A stretch of DNA of 62,506 bases from an uncultured Chryseobacterium sp. (GTDB lineage Bacteria > Bacteroidota > Bacteroidia > Flavobacteriales > Weeksellaceae): the NCBI RefSeq assembly GCF_913776365.1, contig NZ_CAJYMO010000318.1, forward strand, positions 91,227-153,732. The letters run 5' to 3'. The translations under genes and the position numbers were made by a program. Under the pieces are notes generated by a model, which worked only from the letters and a program-made list of their open reading frames with translations, was not told where the DNA came from and searched no databases. Shown in pieces: positions 61,408 through 62,506 of the stretch; the stretch's first letter is position 1; the number at the start of each line of letters is the position of its first letter.

Positions 61408-62506
61408 ATGAAATTATATATTTCCAGGATTATTCTTGGTATATTCTTAGTATATGCTCCGTTGATAACCGCTCAAAATCTTTCCAAACACAGTTTTACC
61501 GTAAAAGGGAACTGCAATATGTGCAAAGAAAGAATTGAAACTACCGCCAGAAAGGCAGGCGCAAAAACGGCAGTCTATTCCGTAGACCTTCAAACACTGA
61601 CTCTAGAAACAGATAATACCGTTTCAACAGACGAAATCCTGAAAAAAGTGGCCGATGCCGGCCATGACAATGAAAAGTTCAAAGCTCCTGAAAGCAGCTA
61701 TCAGGCCCTACCCGATTGCTGCCATTACGAGCGGAATCTGCAGACGGCCACTACAGAAAATCATGATCACCCTTTAAAAAAGGAAAATGAATTCTATGTA
61801 AAAGGCAATTGCGAATCCTGCAAAACCCGGATTGAAAAAGCCGCTAAAGAGGCCGGTGCCGATGCAGCAGAATGGAACGCGGAAACCCAGACCGTCACTT
61901 TACATTTTGATTCGGCTAAAACCTCATCCGATAAGATCTTAAAGAAAATAGCGGAGGTAGGCCACGATAATGAAAAGTACAAATCCAGCGATACTACGTA
62001 TAAGAACCTTCCTTCCTGTTGTCTGTATGACAGAACGGTTCCTTTCGGGGAAGCCAATCCGAAAGTACACTCAGAAGAAGGGGAATCTCAGGAGCATTCA
62101 GGACATCAGGTTTCAGATAATGAAGACCATAACGGTAAAGCTATTGAAGGCGTTACGGTAACAGGATCCAAAGCGGCTACCTCATTACAGAAAAAAGAGG
62201 CCGGACTGGTTTTTAACATCGATAAAAAAGAATTGTTGAAAGCCGCCTGCTGCAACTTATCCGAAAGCTTTGAAACCAACGCCACGGTAGACGTCTCCTT
62301 CAGCAATGCCGTAACGGGAACCAAACAGCTGAAAATGCTGGGCCTGGATCAGAAATACACCAGCCTGACAAAGGAACTTCTGCCTGAAATCCGGGGATTG
62401 GCTTCGGCTTACGGGCTCAATTTCATTCCCAGAAGGTGGATTGAAAGCATCCAGCTCACAAAAGGAGGCAGTACGGTAACCAACGGCTATGAAAGCATCA
62501 CCGGAC
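61408..62506 (+). CDS. HMA-HMA-TonB-dependent receptor fusion, 5' part
   Basis: The frame is open from the ATG to the window edge (366 codons visible). A signal peptide (cleavage near residue 22) leads to two heavy-metal-associated domains: CNMC at 36-39 and CESC at 135-138. Each is followed by a matching GHDNEK helix and an LPxCC-x-Y-x-R motif (102-108, 201-208), so the whole unit was duplicated. A His/Glu-rich linker (221-243) joins to a receptor plug starting about 246, where KAACCNLSESFETNATVDV holds another Cys pair. Known: HMA domains bind Cu(I) and other soft metals. Inferred: metal-linked outer-membrane receptor. Confidence 0.87.
   Translation, partial: MKLYISRIILGIFLVYAPLITAQNLSKHSFTVKGNCNMCKERIETTARKAGAKTAVYSVDLQTLTLETDNTVSTDEILKKVADAGHDNEKFKAPESSYQALPDCCHYERNLQTATTENHDHPLKKENEFYVKGNCESCKTRIEKAAKEAGADAAEWNAETQTVTLHFDSAKTSSDKILKKIAEVGHDNEKYKSSDTTYKNLPSCCLYDRTVPFGEANPKVHSEEGESQEHSGHQVSDNEDHNGKAIEGVTVTGSKAATSLQKKEAGLVFNIDKKELLKAACCNLSESFETNATVDVSFSNAVTGTKQLKMLGLDQKYTSLTKELLPEIRGLASAYGLNFIPRRWIESIQLTKGGSTVTNGYESITG

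Overview
The window reads as chromosomal DNA from a flavobacterium of the Chryseobacterium/Elizabethkingia type (Bacteroidota). The clues are four proteins with the type B gliding/T9SS C-terminal domain and one with a type A domain, the exosortase XrtF pair, a Rho factor with a long disordered insert, several flavobacterial families (DUF4293, DUF4271, DUF4296, DUF5689, DUF6146, DUF6702), and repeated exact matches to the Bacteroidota -7 promoter element TAnnTTTG. No rRNA, tRNA, CRISPR array, insertion sequence or prophage was recognised. Assignments rest on reading motifs by eye; no database search was possible. Layout. 1-2883: end of a GH3-family gene, a small lipoprotein, an MFS exporter and a small secreted protein. 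2915-14292: four paralogous large secreted adhesin-like proteins, with dnaB and rnhA in the middle. 14448-17551: nitroreductase, nadB, nadC (de novo NAD synthesis; nadA is not here). 17762-23048: a large TonB-dependent receptor, a small membrane protein, asd and a CDF metal exporter. 23175-24132 (minus): exosortase XrtF and its partner. 24181-27792: sugar-kinase-like phosphotransferase, stand-alone RapZ C-terminal domain, MurU-like nucleotidyltransferase, LOG family protein and a DUF6702-like protein. 28232-34543: a divergent group of surface DUF5689 lipoprotein, TonB receptor and secreted nuclease. 34590-38725: DUF6146 protein, sodB, a 600-base gene-free stretch with a structured RNA candidate, rho, DUF4293 protein. 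38792-39445: tandem array of 109-base units. 39545-43839: M28 peptidase, MsbA-like ABC exporter, PNGase F-like T9SS cargo. 44019-48684 (minus): psd, cdsA, LUD protein, ftsH, rsfS. 48770-52923: birA facing lptF/G, tgt, a DUF4296 lipoprotein and a polyprenol-phosphate glycosyltransferase. 53002-57627: DUF4271 protein, hemD, oligopeptidase B, a small conserved protein and an AHSA1-like protein. 57829-62506: histidine kinase and response regulator, then three Cys/His-rich envelope proteins ending in an HMA-HMA-TonB receptor fusion cut by the window edge. How the genes work together. The envelope dominates: T9SS cargo, TonB receptors, surface lipoproteins, phospholipid and LPS transport, and cell-wall sugar recycling. 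The strongest candidates for under-described systems are the final Cys/His-rich module (60263-62506, probably copper or another soft metal), the nuclease/DUF5689/TonB cassette with a 9-codon leader peptide (28232-34543), the kinase/RapZ-C/MurU group (24181-26505), and the XrtF pair with no visible substrate. Seven genes have TAnnTTTG only 4-9 bases before the start codon, suggesting leaderless mRNAs.
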